A stretch of 22,916 bases of DNA from an uncultured Bacteroidales bacterium (GTDB lineage: Bacteria; Bacteroidota; Bacteroidia; Bacteroidales; P3), in contig CAMWIS010000008.1 of the NCBI GenBank assembly GCA_947174375.1, positions 1 to 22,916 of the forward strand, read 5' to 3'. The translations under genes were made by a program, and so were the position numbers. Shown piece by piece: positions 1 through 7,321 of this stretch; position 1 is the stretch's first letter; each line of letters opens with the position of its first letter. The notes beneath the pieces are model-generated. The model saw only the letters and a list, made by a program, of their open reading frames with translations. It had not been told where the DNA came from and made no database searches.

Positions 1-14
1 CCCGACGTGACGCG

Positions 15-17
15 CAT
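15..17 (-). other. Possible start codon of a leftward gene running off the window
   Basis: On the minus strand an ATG lies about 24 bases downstream of a good TAnnTTTG promoter element, preceded by AGG. It opens a frame reading M-R-V-T-S before the window ends. Only five codons are visible, so nothing can be said about the product, and the start itself is a guess. Confidence 0.25.
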
Positions 18-40
18 CCTGTTTCCGGCGGCACCAGCCA

Positions 41-72
41 CAAAGATACGCAAAATTCCTCAGCCTAAAAAA
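41..72 (-). promoter_or_regulatory. Leftward Bacteroidetes-type promoter
   Basis: On the minus strand TATCTTTG (complement of 41-48) is an exact TAnnTTTG -7 element. A T-rich TTTT lies 20 bases upstream (69-72), where TTTG would be expected. It sits just after the stop of the DPP III gene and points out of the left edge, so the next leftward gene probably has its own promoter and is not simply read through. Confidence 0.5.
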
Positions 73-74
73 AC

Positions 75-2123
75 TTAGTACGGCAGGAACGAGAAGTCGC
101 GTCCGTAGCCCAACATCTGCGCCTTGTAGTCGTCGGGGTAGGAAATCACGACATCCGTCACTTTGCCCTGCGCGTCGGTCTTCAGTTCCAAGTGCGGGTT
201 GACGAAGCCGCCGTAGGGCGCCAGATCCAAGGCCGCGTAGCGGGCCAGCACCTCCCGGTGCAGTTCGGGGTCAACGGCAATGCCGTAGGCTTCCACCAGG
301 CGTTTGCCGGCTTCGTAGTCGCCCTCCGACTTGATGCGCTGTATTTCGGCCAGCAGTTCGCCGAACAGCGCGCGCAGTTTGGTGTAGTCGTTGATGCGTA
401 CATAGGTCTTGCCCTTGCGTTTGAACATTTCCACCACCTTGTCGGCCGCGCCCTTTTCATACACCCAGTGCGCAATCAGGCTGCGGTTGCGCATATGGGC
501 TTCCTCTATGTTCTTGCCGGGCTCTATGCGCACGAGCTGCGTCATGAGGCCGTTGCGGATATAGCTGTCGTATTCGGCCTTGGCCACCTCGTCGGTCTCC
601 ATCAGGCCGAGTTCCAGCATCTTGGGGTCGGCGATGTAGTAGAGCGCGAACAGGTCGGCGCGCGCCTCCTCCAACGTGGAGGAGAAGCTTTTGAGCGCGT
701 CGGAGGCCGTGCCGGGCAGCAGTTGGCCGGAGCCGTGGCCCAGGCATTCGTGCAGGTCGGTGTGCAGGTTGCTACCGAGGGCGCCGTGGGCTTTGGCGCG
801 CGCGATTTCGGCCTCGTCGCAGGCAAATTCGGCTATCATGCTCTTGCCCTCCTCCGCCGACTTGTTGTAGGCGTCGGTCAGGTTCTCGATGGTCACCGAC
901 TTGGAGCCGTGGTCGCGGCGAATCCAGTCGGCGTTGGGCAGGTTGATGCCGATGGGCGGGGTCGGGAAGCAGTCGCCGCCGAGCTGTACGACGTCGATGG
1001 CCTTGGCGCTCACGCCCTTGACTTCCGCCTTGCGGAAACGCGGGTCAATCGGGGAGTGGTCTTCGAACCATTGGGCGTTGTGGCTAATGATGCCGGCGCG
1101 CTCCGTGGCGGCCGTGTTCTTGAACTGCGCCGTCGCCTCCCAGCTCGCCTTCAGGCCGAGCGGGTCGCCGTAGGTCTCGATAAAGCCGTTGTTGTAGTCG
1201 GTCAGCGTGGAGTGGTCTTCGACCCACAGCACGTTGTATTCGTCCCAGGTCTTGAGGCTGCCGGTCCGGTAGTATTCGATGAGTTTGAGCAGATGCGCCC
1301 GCTGTTGCGGCGTCTCGGCCACCTTGGCGGCCTTGTCCAACCAGGAAATCACTTTTTCGATGGCTTCGGTATAGAGGCCGCCTACCTTATACACGTTCTC
1401 TTTCAGCAGGCCGTCCTTTTTCTCCAGCCGCGAGTTGAGCCCGTAGGAAATCGGCTGTGGGTCTTGCGGGTCGGCCATGGCGGCGTAAAACGCTTCGGCC
1501 TCCGGCGTGCTCACGTTCAGGTAGTAGTTGCAGGCCGAGCCTTCGATGAGGCCCGTGGCCGGGTCTTGGTTCACGCGCTTGGCGTAGAGCGTCGGGTCAA
1601 ACAGAACCGGCGTCAGGAACGATTGCAGGGCCTCGGTCGTGTTCAGGCCCTCGCGGTTGTGGCTCAACACTTGTGTCAAGTCGCTGTGCGCCAACAGTTC
1701 CGCGAAGTAGGCCTCCGAAAAGCCCGGTTCGAATTTGTCGCCGCCGTAGTGGTGGTGGATGCCGTTCGAGAACCATACGCGTTTGAGGTAGGTCGTGAAC
1801 GCTTCGTATTCCGCCGTGTTGCGGTCGCCGTCATAGGTGTTTTCGATGGCTTCCAACGTGTGGCGTATCAACAGGTTGTAGCGGAAGTTCTGATCGTAGA
1901 GCATATCCCGGCCGCAGAGCGCGGCCTGGCTCAGGTAATACAGCAGTTCTTTCTGTTGCAGGTTCAGGCTGTCCCATTCGGTAACCCGGTAACGCATAAC
2001 CTTCAGGTCGGCGAAACGGTCAATCGTGTAGCGGAAGTCGTCCGCGTTTTTGGGGCTGTAGCCCTTGCAGCCGATCAGGCTGGCGGCCAAGAGTGCCATG
2101 AGCGATAAGTTTTTAAGACGCAT
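75..2123 (-). CDS. Dipeptidyl peptidase III (peptidase family M49), lipoprotein
   Basis: A zinc metallopeptidase that removes dipeptides from the N-termini of short peptides. The family signature HECLGH is at residues 458-463 (two zinc histidines and the catalytic Glu). The second motif, EEARAD, starts at 485, and E486 matches the third zinc ligand. Cysteine in the third position of the HExxGH motif is the form I associate with Bacteroides DPP III. I chose the ATG at 2123 (682 aa) over an upstream one at 2159. From 2123 the protein opens with MRLKN, a hydrophobic stretch and the lipobox LIGC (Cys19), so it should be lipid-anchored after export, unlike cytosolic eukaryotic DPP III. The longer start would place 12 extra residues before the signal peptide. 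The gene is transcribed leftward, divergent from the TM2-domain gene. The family call is secure; the exact envelope location is inferred. Confidence 0.95.
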   Translation of the reverse strand: MRLKNLSLMALLAASLIGCKGYSPKNADDFRYTIDRFADLKVMRYRVTEWDSLNLQQKELLYYLSQAALCGRDMLYDQNFRYNLLIRHTLEAIENTYDGDRNTAEYEAFTTYLKRVWFSNGIHHHYGGDKFEPGFSEAYFAELLAHSDLTQVLSHNREGLNTTEALQSFLTPVLFDPTLYAKRVNQDPATGLIEGSACNYYLNVSTPEAEAFYAAMADPQDPQPISYGLNSRLEKKDGLLKENVYKVGGLYTEAIEKVISWLDKAAKVAETPQQRAHLLKLIEYYRTGSLKTWDEYNVLWVEDHSTLTDYNNGFIETYGDPLGLKASWEATAQFKNTAATERAGIISHNAQWFEDHSPIDPRFRKAEVKGVSAKAIDVVQLGGDCFPTPPIGINLPNADWIRRDHGSKSVTIENLTDAYNKSAEEGKSMIAEFACDEAEIARAKAHGALGSNLHTDLHECLGHGSGQLLPGTASDALKSFSSTLEEARADLFALYYIADPKMLELGLMETDEVAKAEYDSYIRNGLMTQLVRIEPGKNIEEAHMRNRSLIAHWVYEKGAADKVVEMFKRKGKTYVRINDYTKLRALFGELLAEIQRIKSEGDYEAGKRLVEAYGIAVDPELHREVLARYAALDLAPYGGFVNPHLELKTDAQGKVTDVVISYPDDYKAQMLGYGRDFSFLPY

Positions 2124-2146
2124 GATTCGTGAATGGTTTAGTTTTG

Positions 2147-2178
2147 CGAAAATACGCAAAAAAAGGATTTTTCAGAAA
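2147..2178 (-). promoter_or_regulatory. Probable promoter of the DPP III gene
   Basis: On the minus strand TATTTTCG (2154 down to 2147) matches TAnnTTTG at seven of eight positions. TTTC (2178-2175) lies 20 bases upstream, in the place of the TTTG -33 element. Transcription would start about 15-20 bases before the ATG at 2123. It is back to back with the rightward promoter at 2185-2192. Confidence 0.45.
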
Positions 2179-2184
2179 AAATCG

Positions 2185-2192
2185 TATCTTTG
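2185..2192 (+). promoter_or_regulatory. Promoter of the TM2-domain/ung/aroQ cluster
   Basis: TATCTTTG is an exact TAnnTTTG -7 element, 22 bases before the ATG at 2215. No clear TTTG is seen at the -33 spacing, where the sequence is only A/T-rich. The short spacing implies a brief 5' leader. Confidence 0.6.
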
Positions 2193-2214
2193 TCGCTGAA
2201 TAATACCTATCGTT

Positions 2215-2550
2215 ATGGAAAAAGCGAAGATTGACCTTTTCTTTGCCGGGCACGCCGAACGCTTCCCGGAAAACAAACTGTTGATTCTCAGAGACCGGAT
2301 GGAGAAATATCCGGACGATCGTTTTTATACGCTGCAGACGGCCAAGGCGCATGACCCGCTCGTGATGCTCCTGATTTCGATGGCCTGCGGCCTGATCGGC
2401 GTGGACCGCTTCCTGTTGGGCCAAATCGGTTTGGGCTTCCTTAAGCTCATCACGCTCGGCGGGCTCGGTATCTGGTACATCATCGACTGGTTCGTCATCA
2501 TGGAAGCGACGCGCAACGAGAACTTCGAGCGCATCATGGACCGTCTCTAA
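2215..2550 (+). CDS. TM2-domain membrane protein
   Basis: A 111-residue protein with a soluble N-terminal half (about 1-45) and a TM2 domain in the C-terminal half. The domain is two hydrophobic helices (roughly 48-66 and 72-92) joined by a short polar turn with the typical GxxGxDRFxLGQxxxGxxK pattern, followed by the family's GGxGIWYIIDWF. TM2 proteins are widespread, small and of unknown molecular role. It is the first gene of a tight cluster: its TAA overlaps the ATG of ung (TAATG at 2548-2552), which implies translational coupling. Nothing links it functionally to uracil repair. The family assignment is firm and the function unknown. Confidence 0.88.
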   Translation: MEKAKIDLFFAGHAERFPENKLLILRDRMEKYPDDRFYTLQTAKAHDPLVMLLISMACGLIGVDRFLLGQIGLGFLKLITLGGLGIWYIIDWFVIMEATRNENFERIMDRL

Positions 2551-3236
2551 TGGACGTACCCGCCATGCAGCCCAAGCTGGAGCCCTCGTGGCTCCGGGTG
2601 TTACAGGACGAGTTCGCGAAGCCTTATATGTATGCGCTGCGCGATTTCCTGCGGGCCGAAAAACGGCAGTATGTGGTTTATCCGCCGGGGCCGCGCATTT
2701 TCCATGCGTTCGAGGCCACGCCCTTCGAGGCCGTCAAGGTCGTGATATTGGGGCAAGACCCCTATCATGGGCCGGGGCAGGCCGAGGGGCTTTGTTTCTC
2801 GGTGCCGGAGACGCAGCCGCTTCCGCCGTCGTTGCAAAATATTTACAAGGAAATACAAGACGATACGGGTTGTCAGCCGTTGCCGAACGGCCATTTGGAG
2901 CCGTGGGCGCGGCAGGGCGTGTTCCTGTTGAACACCACGCTGACGGTGCGCGAGCATCAGCCGCTCTCGCATAAAGACCACGGCTGGGAGACGTTTACGG
3001 ATGCCGTCATCAAGGCCTTGTCCGCCCAACGCGAAGGCCTGGTGTTCCTGCTGTGGGGAAGTCCGGCGCAACGCAAGCGGCCGCTCATCGACGAAACGCG
3101 GCATACGGTATTGACGGCGCCGCACCCGTCGCCCTTGTCGGCCTACCGGGGCTTTTTCGGTTGCAAGCATTTCTCGCAGACCAACCGGATTTTGGCGGAA
3201 CGCGGCTTAAAGCCCATCGAATGGGGAGTAGCATGA
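2550..3236 (+). CDS. ung: Uracil-DNA glycosylase, family 1
   Basis: Removes uracil from DNA by cleaving the N-glycosidic bond, the first step of base-excision repair. The 228-residue length is normal for Ung. The water-activating motif GQDPYHG is at 68-74 with catalytic Asp70. The minor-groove intercalation motif HPSPLSAYRGFFG starts at His192, and is followed by the expected F-S-x-x-N near the C-terminus. The start at 2550 overlaps the stop of the TM2 gene; a second in-frame ATG at 2565 is possible and would lose only five non-conserved residues. The 3' end overlaps aroQ by ATGA (3233-3236), so the three genes are probably translated from one message. Confidence 0.97.
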   Translation: MDVPAMQPKLEPSWLRVLQDEFAKPYMYALRDFLRAEKRQYVVYPPGPRIFHAFEATPFEAVKVVILGQDPYHGPGQAEGLCFSVPETQPLPPSLQNIYKEIQDDTGCQPLPNGHLEPWARQGVFLLNTTLTVREHQPLSHKDHGWETFTDAVIKALSAQREGLVFLLWGSPAQRKRPLIDETRHTVLTAPHPSPLSAYRGFFGCKHFSQTNRILAERGLKPIEWGVA

Positions 3237-3661
3237 AAATAGGTATTATCAACGGTCCGAATCTGAATCTGCTCGGTTCGCGTGAACCCGAGATTTACGG
3301 CCGGGACGGCTTCGAGGCCATCCTTTCGGCCTTGCAGACGCGCTATCCGGCGCATACTTTCGTTTATTACCAGTCCAATATAGAAGGCGAACTCATCGAC
3401 GCCGTGCAGGATATGGCCTTGCGCCAGGGTTGCGAAGGCATATTGCTGAACGCGGGCGGCTACACGCATACGTCGGTGGCGCTGCACGACGCCATCAAGG
3501 CCGTGTCGGTGCCCGTGTTGGAAATCCATCTGTCGCAGGTGGCCGCGCGCGAAGAATTCCGCCATACCTCCCTTATCGGGGCGGCCTGCCGCGGCAGCAT
3601 CGCGGGCTTCGGCAAAGACAGCTACCGGCTCGGCGTGGAAGCCTTGACGTCTTCCTTATAG
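3233..3661 (+). CDS. aroQ: Type II 3-dehydroquinate dehydratase
   Basis: Converts 3-dehydroquinate to 3-dehydroshikimate in the shikimate pathway, acting as a cytosolic dodecamer in this family. The 142-residue length is typical. Diagnostic motifs run in order: GPNLNLLGSREPEIYG at the N-terminus, holding the flexible-loop Arg17 and catalytic Tyr22; YQSNIEG; LNAGGYTHTS; EIHLSQ with the catalytic-pair His; then the FRHTSLIG segment. An open frame continues upstream inside ung, but MKIGIINGPN is the family's normal beginning, so the ATG at 3233 is the start. It overlaps the ung stop by four bases. Its last 40 bases overlap the end of the convergent glycosyltransferase gene. Confidence 0.97.
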   Translation: MKIGIINGPNLNLLGSREPEIYGRDGFEAILSALQTRYPAHTFVYYQSNIEGELIDAVQDMALRQGCEGILLNAGGYTHTSVALHDAIKAVSVPVLEIHLSQVAAREEFRHTSLIGAACRGSIAGFGKDSYRLGVEALTSSL

Positions 3662-4689
3662 AATCTATCCCGGCTCAAAAGGTCGAACCGCCGGAGGCGG
3701 CGGACGTAGTAATCCCAAACGATAGAACCCTTATACATGCCGTCCACGTAGGCGTGGCGCGGCAGCAGACCGTATTTTCCGCGCTGTTCGCGGCGCATGC
3801 GGAAGAAGGCGCGGTAGGCCTTGAAGACGGCGGCGCATTCCGGCCAGCCGCCCGAGGCGAGGAACGAGAGCGCGGCCACGAAGTCCAATACGAGGCGGGC
3901 GCAAAACACGCGGCGGAAGCGGCCCGGTGTCAGGTTCTTATATAAGAGGCACAGGTTGTTGCGGAAGTTGAGGAACGTCTTGCGCGGCGAACTCTTGGGC
4001 AAGGTGCCGCCGCCCACGTGATAGACCGTCGAGGCGGGACAGTACAGTATTTTATAGCCGAAGTTCTTGAGCCGCCAGCAGAAGTCTATCTCCTCCATGT
4101 GGGCGAAGAAAGCGTCGTCCAGGCCGCCGAACTTGCGGTAGAGGTCGGCGCGCACGAACAGCGCGGCCCCCGTGGCCCAAAAGATTTCGCAGGGCGTGTC
4201 GTATTGCCCTTGGTCGGCCTCCACGTCGCCGAACAGGCGGCCGCGGCAGAACGGGTAGCCCAGCCGGTCGATGAAGCCGCCCGCCGCGCCCGCGTATTCA
4301 AAGTGGGTGGGGCGGTCAAAGGCCCGCAACTTGGGTTGGGCCGCGGCCGCCGTCGGGTCGGCCTCCAGCATTTCGATGACGGGTTCCACCCAATGCGGCC
4401 CCACCTCGATGTCGGAGTTGAGCAGCACGTAATAGTCGGCTTCCACCTGGCGCAACGCGCGGTTGTAGCCCTCGGCGAAGCCGTAGTTGGCATCGTTTTC
4501 GATAAGCCGGATTTGCGGATAGTGTTGCCGCAGGAAGGCCACGGAGTCGTCGGTGGAGGCGTTGTCGGCCACGATGATGTCGGCGGTTTCGGCCGGCGTG
4601 TGGCGCAAGAGCGACGGCAGGAAGCGTTCCAGAAAATGCCGTCCGTTCCAGTTCAGGAGCACGACGGCCGTCTTGGGCGTGCGGGTCAT
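3622..4689 (-). CDS. Family 2 glycosyltransferase (rhamnosyltransferase-like)
   Basis: A 355-residue GT-A-fold enzyme predicted to transfer a sugar from a nucleotide donor onto a cell-surface polysaccharide precursor at the cytoplasmic face. It opens with the family's VVLLNWNG, followed by the DNASTDDS motif. The metal-binding DxD position reads L-N-S-D-I-E-V, and the acceptor-side motif HMEEIDFCWR is present. This arrangement resembles WbbL-type rhamnosyltransferases, but donor and acceptor cannot be read from sequence. The C-terminal part carries a hydrophobic stretch near residue 270 and an Arg-rich tail. It is a lone leftward gene between two rightward groups, with no polysaccharide cluster around it apart from another glycosyltransferase at 6071. 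The 3' end overlaps aroQ tail to tail. Confidence 0.87.
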   Translation of the reverse strand: MTRTPKTAVVLLNWNGRHFLERFLPSLLRHTPAETADIIVADNASTDDSVAFLRQHYPQIRLIENDANYGFAEGYNRALRQVEADYYVLLNSDIEVGPHWVEPVIEMLEADPTAAAAQPKLRAFDRPTHFEYAGAAGGFIDRLGYPFCRGRLFGDVEADQGQYDTPCEIFWATGAALFVRADLYRKFGGLDDAFFAHMEEIDFCWRLKNFGYKILYCPASTVYHVGGGTLPKSSPRKTFLNFRNNLCLLYKNLTPGRFRRVFCARLVLDFVAALSFLASGGWPECAAVFKAYRAFFRMRREQRGKYGLLPRHAYVDGMYKGSIVWDYYVRRLRRFDLLSRDRFYKEDVKASTPSR

Positions 4690-4712
4690 GGGCGTAGGGT
4701 TTATGAACTCCG

Positions 4713-4742
4713 TTTATATTAAGGAAATAAACCGTATCTTTG
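4713..4742 (+). promoter_or_regulatory. Promoter of hutI
   Basis: TATCTTTG at 4735-4742 is an exact TAnnTTTG element. TTTA at 4713-4716 lies 18 bases upstream, near the expected -33 position. It is followed by an AT-rich leader of about 45 bases before the hutI ATG, in a spacer divergent from the leftward glycosyltransferase. Confidence 0.6.
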
Positions 4743-4795
4743 TGACAAGATACGTTGCAAAAATAAACATAAATAACATATAAATCCTTACGAAT

Positions 4796-6058
4796 ATGTT
4801 GGTCATTACCCATATCAAAGGCCTGGTGCAGATTCTGCCCGACGACGTCCGCTATGTGGCGGGCGCGGATATGCAAAAATTGCAAGTGTTGGAAAACGCC
4901 TATCTCGCGATGGAGGGCGACCGGATAAAGGATTTCGGGCCGATGGCCGACTACGAAGCCAAGAAGGCGGCCTGGGGCGGCGTGGAGGAAATCGACGCGC
5001 ACGGCCGCTTCGTGTTCCCGGCCTATTGCGACTCGCACACGCATATCGTCTATGCCGGCAGCCGCGAAATCGAATACAACGACAAGATCCGCGGCCTGTC
5101 GTATGAGGAAATCGCCAAGCGGGGCGGGGGCATCCTCAACTCCTGCGACCGTCTGCGCGCCGCCACCGAAGACGAACTGTTCGAAGCCGCCAAGGCGCGT
5201 TTCGAGGAGATGATGGCCTACGGCACGGGCGCGATGGAAATCAAGAGCGGCTACGGCCTCGATTTGGAAAGCGAACTCAAGATGCTGCGCGTCATCGCGC
5301 GGCTCAAGGCCCTCAATCTGGCGCAGGTACGCGCCAACTTCCTACCGGCGCACGCCGTGCCGCGCGAATACATCGGCCGCCAGAGCGAATACGTGGATTT
5401 GATCGTGCGCGAGATGATTCCGGCCGTGGGCAAGGAGAAGTCGGCCGATTTCATCGACGTGTTCTGCGACCGCGGTTTCTTTACCGTGGAGGAGACCGAC
5501 CGGATGCTGGAAGCGGCGGCCGCCTACGGCCTGCAACCTAAAATCCACGCCAACGAGCTGGACTTTTCGGGCGGCATCCAGGTGGGCGTCAAACACGGTG
5601 CGCTGTCGGTCGATCATTTGGAATACGTCGGGGATGCCGAAATCGACTGCCTGAAAGCCTCGTGGAAGGGCGGCCGCGGCACGATGCCGACGGTGTTGCC
5701 GGGCGCGGCTTTCTTCCTTGAAATGGAACTCTCGCCGGTGCGCAAGATGATGCAGGCCGGTCTGCCCGTGGCCTTAGCCTCCGACTTCAACCCGGGTTCC
5801 GCGCCTTCGGGCAATATGCAGTTCATCCAGTCGCTGGGCTGCATCCGTTATAAGATGTATCCGGAAGAAGTCGTCCACGCCACGACCATCAATACGGCCT
5901 ACGCCATCGGGCTGAGCGGCGAGTTGGGCGGCATCGGCCGCGGCCGCCGCGCCAATGTGTTCGTCACCAAGCCGATTCCGAGCTACGAATATATGCCGTA
6001 TTCGTTCGGCAACAACAAGGTAGAGACGTTGGTGCTGAACGGCAAGGTCGTCCGCTAA
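4796..6058 (+). CDS. hutI: Imidazolonepropionase
   Basis: Hydrolyses 4-imidazolone-5-propionate to N-formimino-L-glutamate, the third step of histidine degradation. The 420-residue protein belongs to the metal-dependent amidohydrolase superfamily. The metal-ligand HxH is H81-T-H83, within PAYCDSHTH. Further ligand positions are H251 in IHANELD, H274 in VDHLEY and D330 in ASDFNPGSAP. The substrate-loop segment RGLSYEEIAKRGGGI is also characteristic. hutH, hutU and ftcD/hutG partners are not in this window, so the rest of the pathway must lie elsewhere. The next gene starts 12 bases downstream with no visible promoter and is probably cotranscribed, although its role is unrelated. Confidence 0.96.
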   Translation: MLVITHIKGLVQILPDDVRYVAGADMQKLQVLENAYLAMEGDRIKDFGPMADYEAKKAAWGGVEEIDAHGRFVFPAYCDSHTHIVYAGSREIEYNDKIRGLSYEEIAKRGGGILNSCDRLRAATEDELFEAAKARFEEMMAYGTGAMEIKSGYGLDLESELKMLRVIARLKALNLAQVRANFLPAHAVPREYIGRQSEYVDLIVREMIPAVGKEKSADFIDVFCDRGFFTVEETDRMLEAAAAYGLQPKIHANELDFSGGIQVGVKHGALSVDHLEYVGDAEIDCLKASWKGGRGTMPTVLPGAAFFLEMELSPVRKMMQAGLPVALASDFNPGSAPSGNMQFIQSLGCIRYKMYPEEVVHATTINTAYAIGLSGELGGIGRGRRANVFVTKPIPSYEYMPYSFGNNKVETLVLNGKVVR

Positions 6059-6070
6059 CCCTTTCCGCCC

Positions 6071-7204
6071 GTGAAAGTCCTGTTCCTGCCGGCCTGGTAT
6101 CCGCACCGCCGCGACGCGATGTGCGGCCTTTTCGTGCGCAAGCACGCGCAAGCCGTGGCACGCTATGCGGATGTGCACGTATTGTATATACAAAGCGAGC
6201 CGGGCTTGGAACGGAGGTGCTATGAGGAACAGTGTAGCGGGCGGGTCACGGAGCATTATGTTTATTATCCGGCGGCGGGCCGCGGCGGCAAGGTCTTGCG
6301 GTTATGGCGTTATGTCCGGGCTTATGCGGCGGGCTTGAAGCGCGTTTTGGGCGCATGGCGTCCCGATGTCGTCCACGTGCAGGTGCTGACGCGGAATGCC
6401 GTCGCGGCCTATTGGTTGAAACGGCGATACGGCATCCCTTATGTGATTACGGAGCATTGGACGCGCTATATGCTGGGGACGTTTACGGGCTTTTGGCATC
6501 GGCGACTGACCGCCTTCGTCGTCAAGCATTCGGCGGCCGTCATGCCGGTTTCCGAGGCCTTGGGCGCGGATATGCGCCGTTGCGGCTTGCAGCATCCCGA
6601 CTACCGCATCGTGCGCAATGTCGTGGACGATTTCTTTTTTACCGAAGCGGCCAAGGCCTCTAATCCCCGTCGTTTCGTACATGTCTGCTGTTTTGCCGAA
6701 GAGCAGAAAAACAATTTCGGGCTGTTACGCGTCTTGAAGCGGTTGCGTGAACGTCGCGCCGATTTCGTCTGTTATATGGTGGGCGGCGGCAAGGACTGGG
6801 CGGCCACGCGCGCCTATGCGGAAAGCCTGGGCTTGCAGGAGGCCGTCGTCTTTACGGGCGAGGTGACGCCGCAGCAAGTGCATACGCAGCTGACCGAGGC
6901 GGCCTTTTCCGTCTTTTTCTCGCGCTACGAGACGGCTTCGGTCGTTGTGGCCGAAAGCCTGTCGGCGGGGCGGCCGGTGCTCTGTACCGCCATTCCGGCC
7001 ATCGCCGAGGTGATGGACGGGCACACGGGCCGCATGGTGCCGGTGGAAGACGAGGCGGCCCTGACGGACGCGCTGGACTGGATGCTCGACCACGCCGATA
7101 CGTTCGACGGCGCGGCCCTGCAACGTAAGGCGCGGCAGCTGTTCGCCGCCGAATATATCGGGCAGCGGTTCATGGAAATCTATCAAACGGCTGTCAATCA
7201 TTAG
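6071..7204 (+). CDS. Family 4 glycosyltransferase
   Basis: A GT-B-fold retaining glycosyltransferase of 377 residues. The start is a GTG at 6071, giving (V/M)KVLFLPAWYPHRRDAMCG, the usual opening of this family with the glycine-containing donor-side loop (GLFVRKHA). The Glycos_transf_1 domain is in the C-terminal half and contains the E-x7-E signature (YETASVVVAE) followed by SLSAGRPVLC and the IAEVMDG segment. It likely adds a hexose to lipopolysaccharide, capsule or a glycolipid; substrates cannot be inferred. It sits 12 bases after hutI and ends 117 bases before hmuR. The GTG start and short gap suggest it depends on hutI transcription. Confidence 0.88.
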   Translation: MKVLFLPAWYPHRRDAMCGLFVRKHAQAVARYADVHVLYIQSEPGLERRCYEEQCSGRVTEHYVYYPAAGRGGKVLRLWRYVRAYAAGLKRVLGAWRPDVVHVQVLTRNAVAAYWLKRRYGIPYVITEHWTRYMLGTFTGFWHRRLTAFVVKHSAAVMPVSEALGADMRRCGLQHPDYRIVRNVVDDFFFTEAAKASNPRRFVHVCCFAEEQKNNFGLLRVLKRLRERRADFVCYMVGGGKDWAATRAYAESLGLQEAVVFTGEVTPQQVHTQLTEAAFSVFFSRYETASVVVAESLSAGRPVLCTAIPAIAEVMDGHTGRMVPVEDEAALTDALDWMLDHADTFDGAALQRKARQLFAAEYIGQRFMEIYQTAVNH

Positions 7205-7227
7205 CTTGCAAAGTCTTTCTAACGTTA

Positions 7228-7264
7228 TTTAGGTAGTCGTCCCCGCATTATACCTACAAATAGG
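7228..7264. promoter_or_regulatory. Candidate operator upstream of the haem operon
   Basis: TAGGTA (7230-7235) and TACCTA (7251-7256) form a 6-base inverted repeat with a 15-base spacer. A second, tighter palindrome CCTA-CAAA-TAGG follows at 7253-7264. Together they give three related half-sites immediately before the -33 region of the hmuR promoter. Haem and iron operons are commonly repressed by Fur- or other metalloregulators bound in this position. The sequence is not a recognisable Fur box, so the binding protein is unknown. Confidence 0.3.
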
Positions 7265-7266
7265 AA

Positions 7267-7297
7267 TTGCCGGGGCAGGCGATTCATTCTACCTTTG
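7267..7297 (+). promoter_or_regulatory. Promoter of the hmu operon
   Basis: TACCTTTG at 7290-7297 is an exact TAnnTTTG -7 element. TTG at 7267-7269 is 20 bases upstream, fitting the -33 element. Transcription should begin near 7303, which rules out any start codon inside 7290-7300. No other strong promoter is seen before hmuV, so this one probably drives the whole operon. Confidence 0.65.
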
Positions 7298-7321
7298 CAT
7301 CCGAAATTGGAGATGAAACCT

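Noticed and set aside
1580..1592. Further copies of the palindromic repeat (GCGTCGGGTCA here; ACGTCGGGTCA near 13147)
   Set aside because: Only the left half matches and the ACCCG arm is missing. Both encode ordinary conserved residues of DPP III and HmuS.
192..2108. A long open frame (638 codons) on the plus strand opposite DPP III
   Set aside because: It is a shadow of the GC-rich DPP III gene: Arg/Val/Gly-rich, with no domain, and the minus-strand frame carries a complete M49 motif set.
3053..3232. N-terminal extension of aroQ
   Set aside because: It overlaps the conserved end of ung in another frame, and type II dehydroquinases begin at MKIGIINGPN.
3622..7204. A surface-polysaccharide gene cluster
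   Set aside because: The two glycosyltransferases are on opposite strands, separated by hutI, with no polymerase, flippase or sugar-nucleotide genes.
7295..7321. TTG start for hmuR at 7295
   Set aside because: It lies within the -7 promoter element TACCTTTG, upstream of the expected transcript start.
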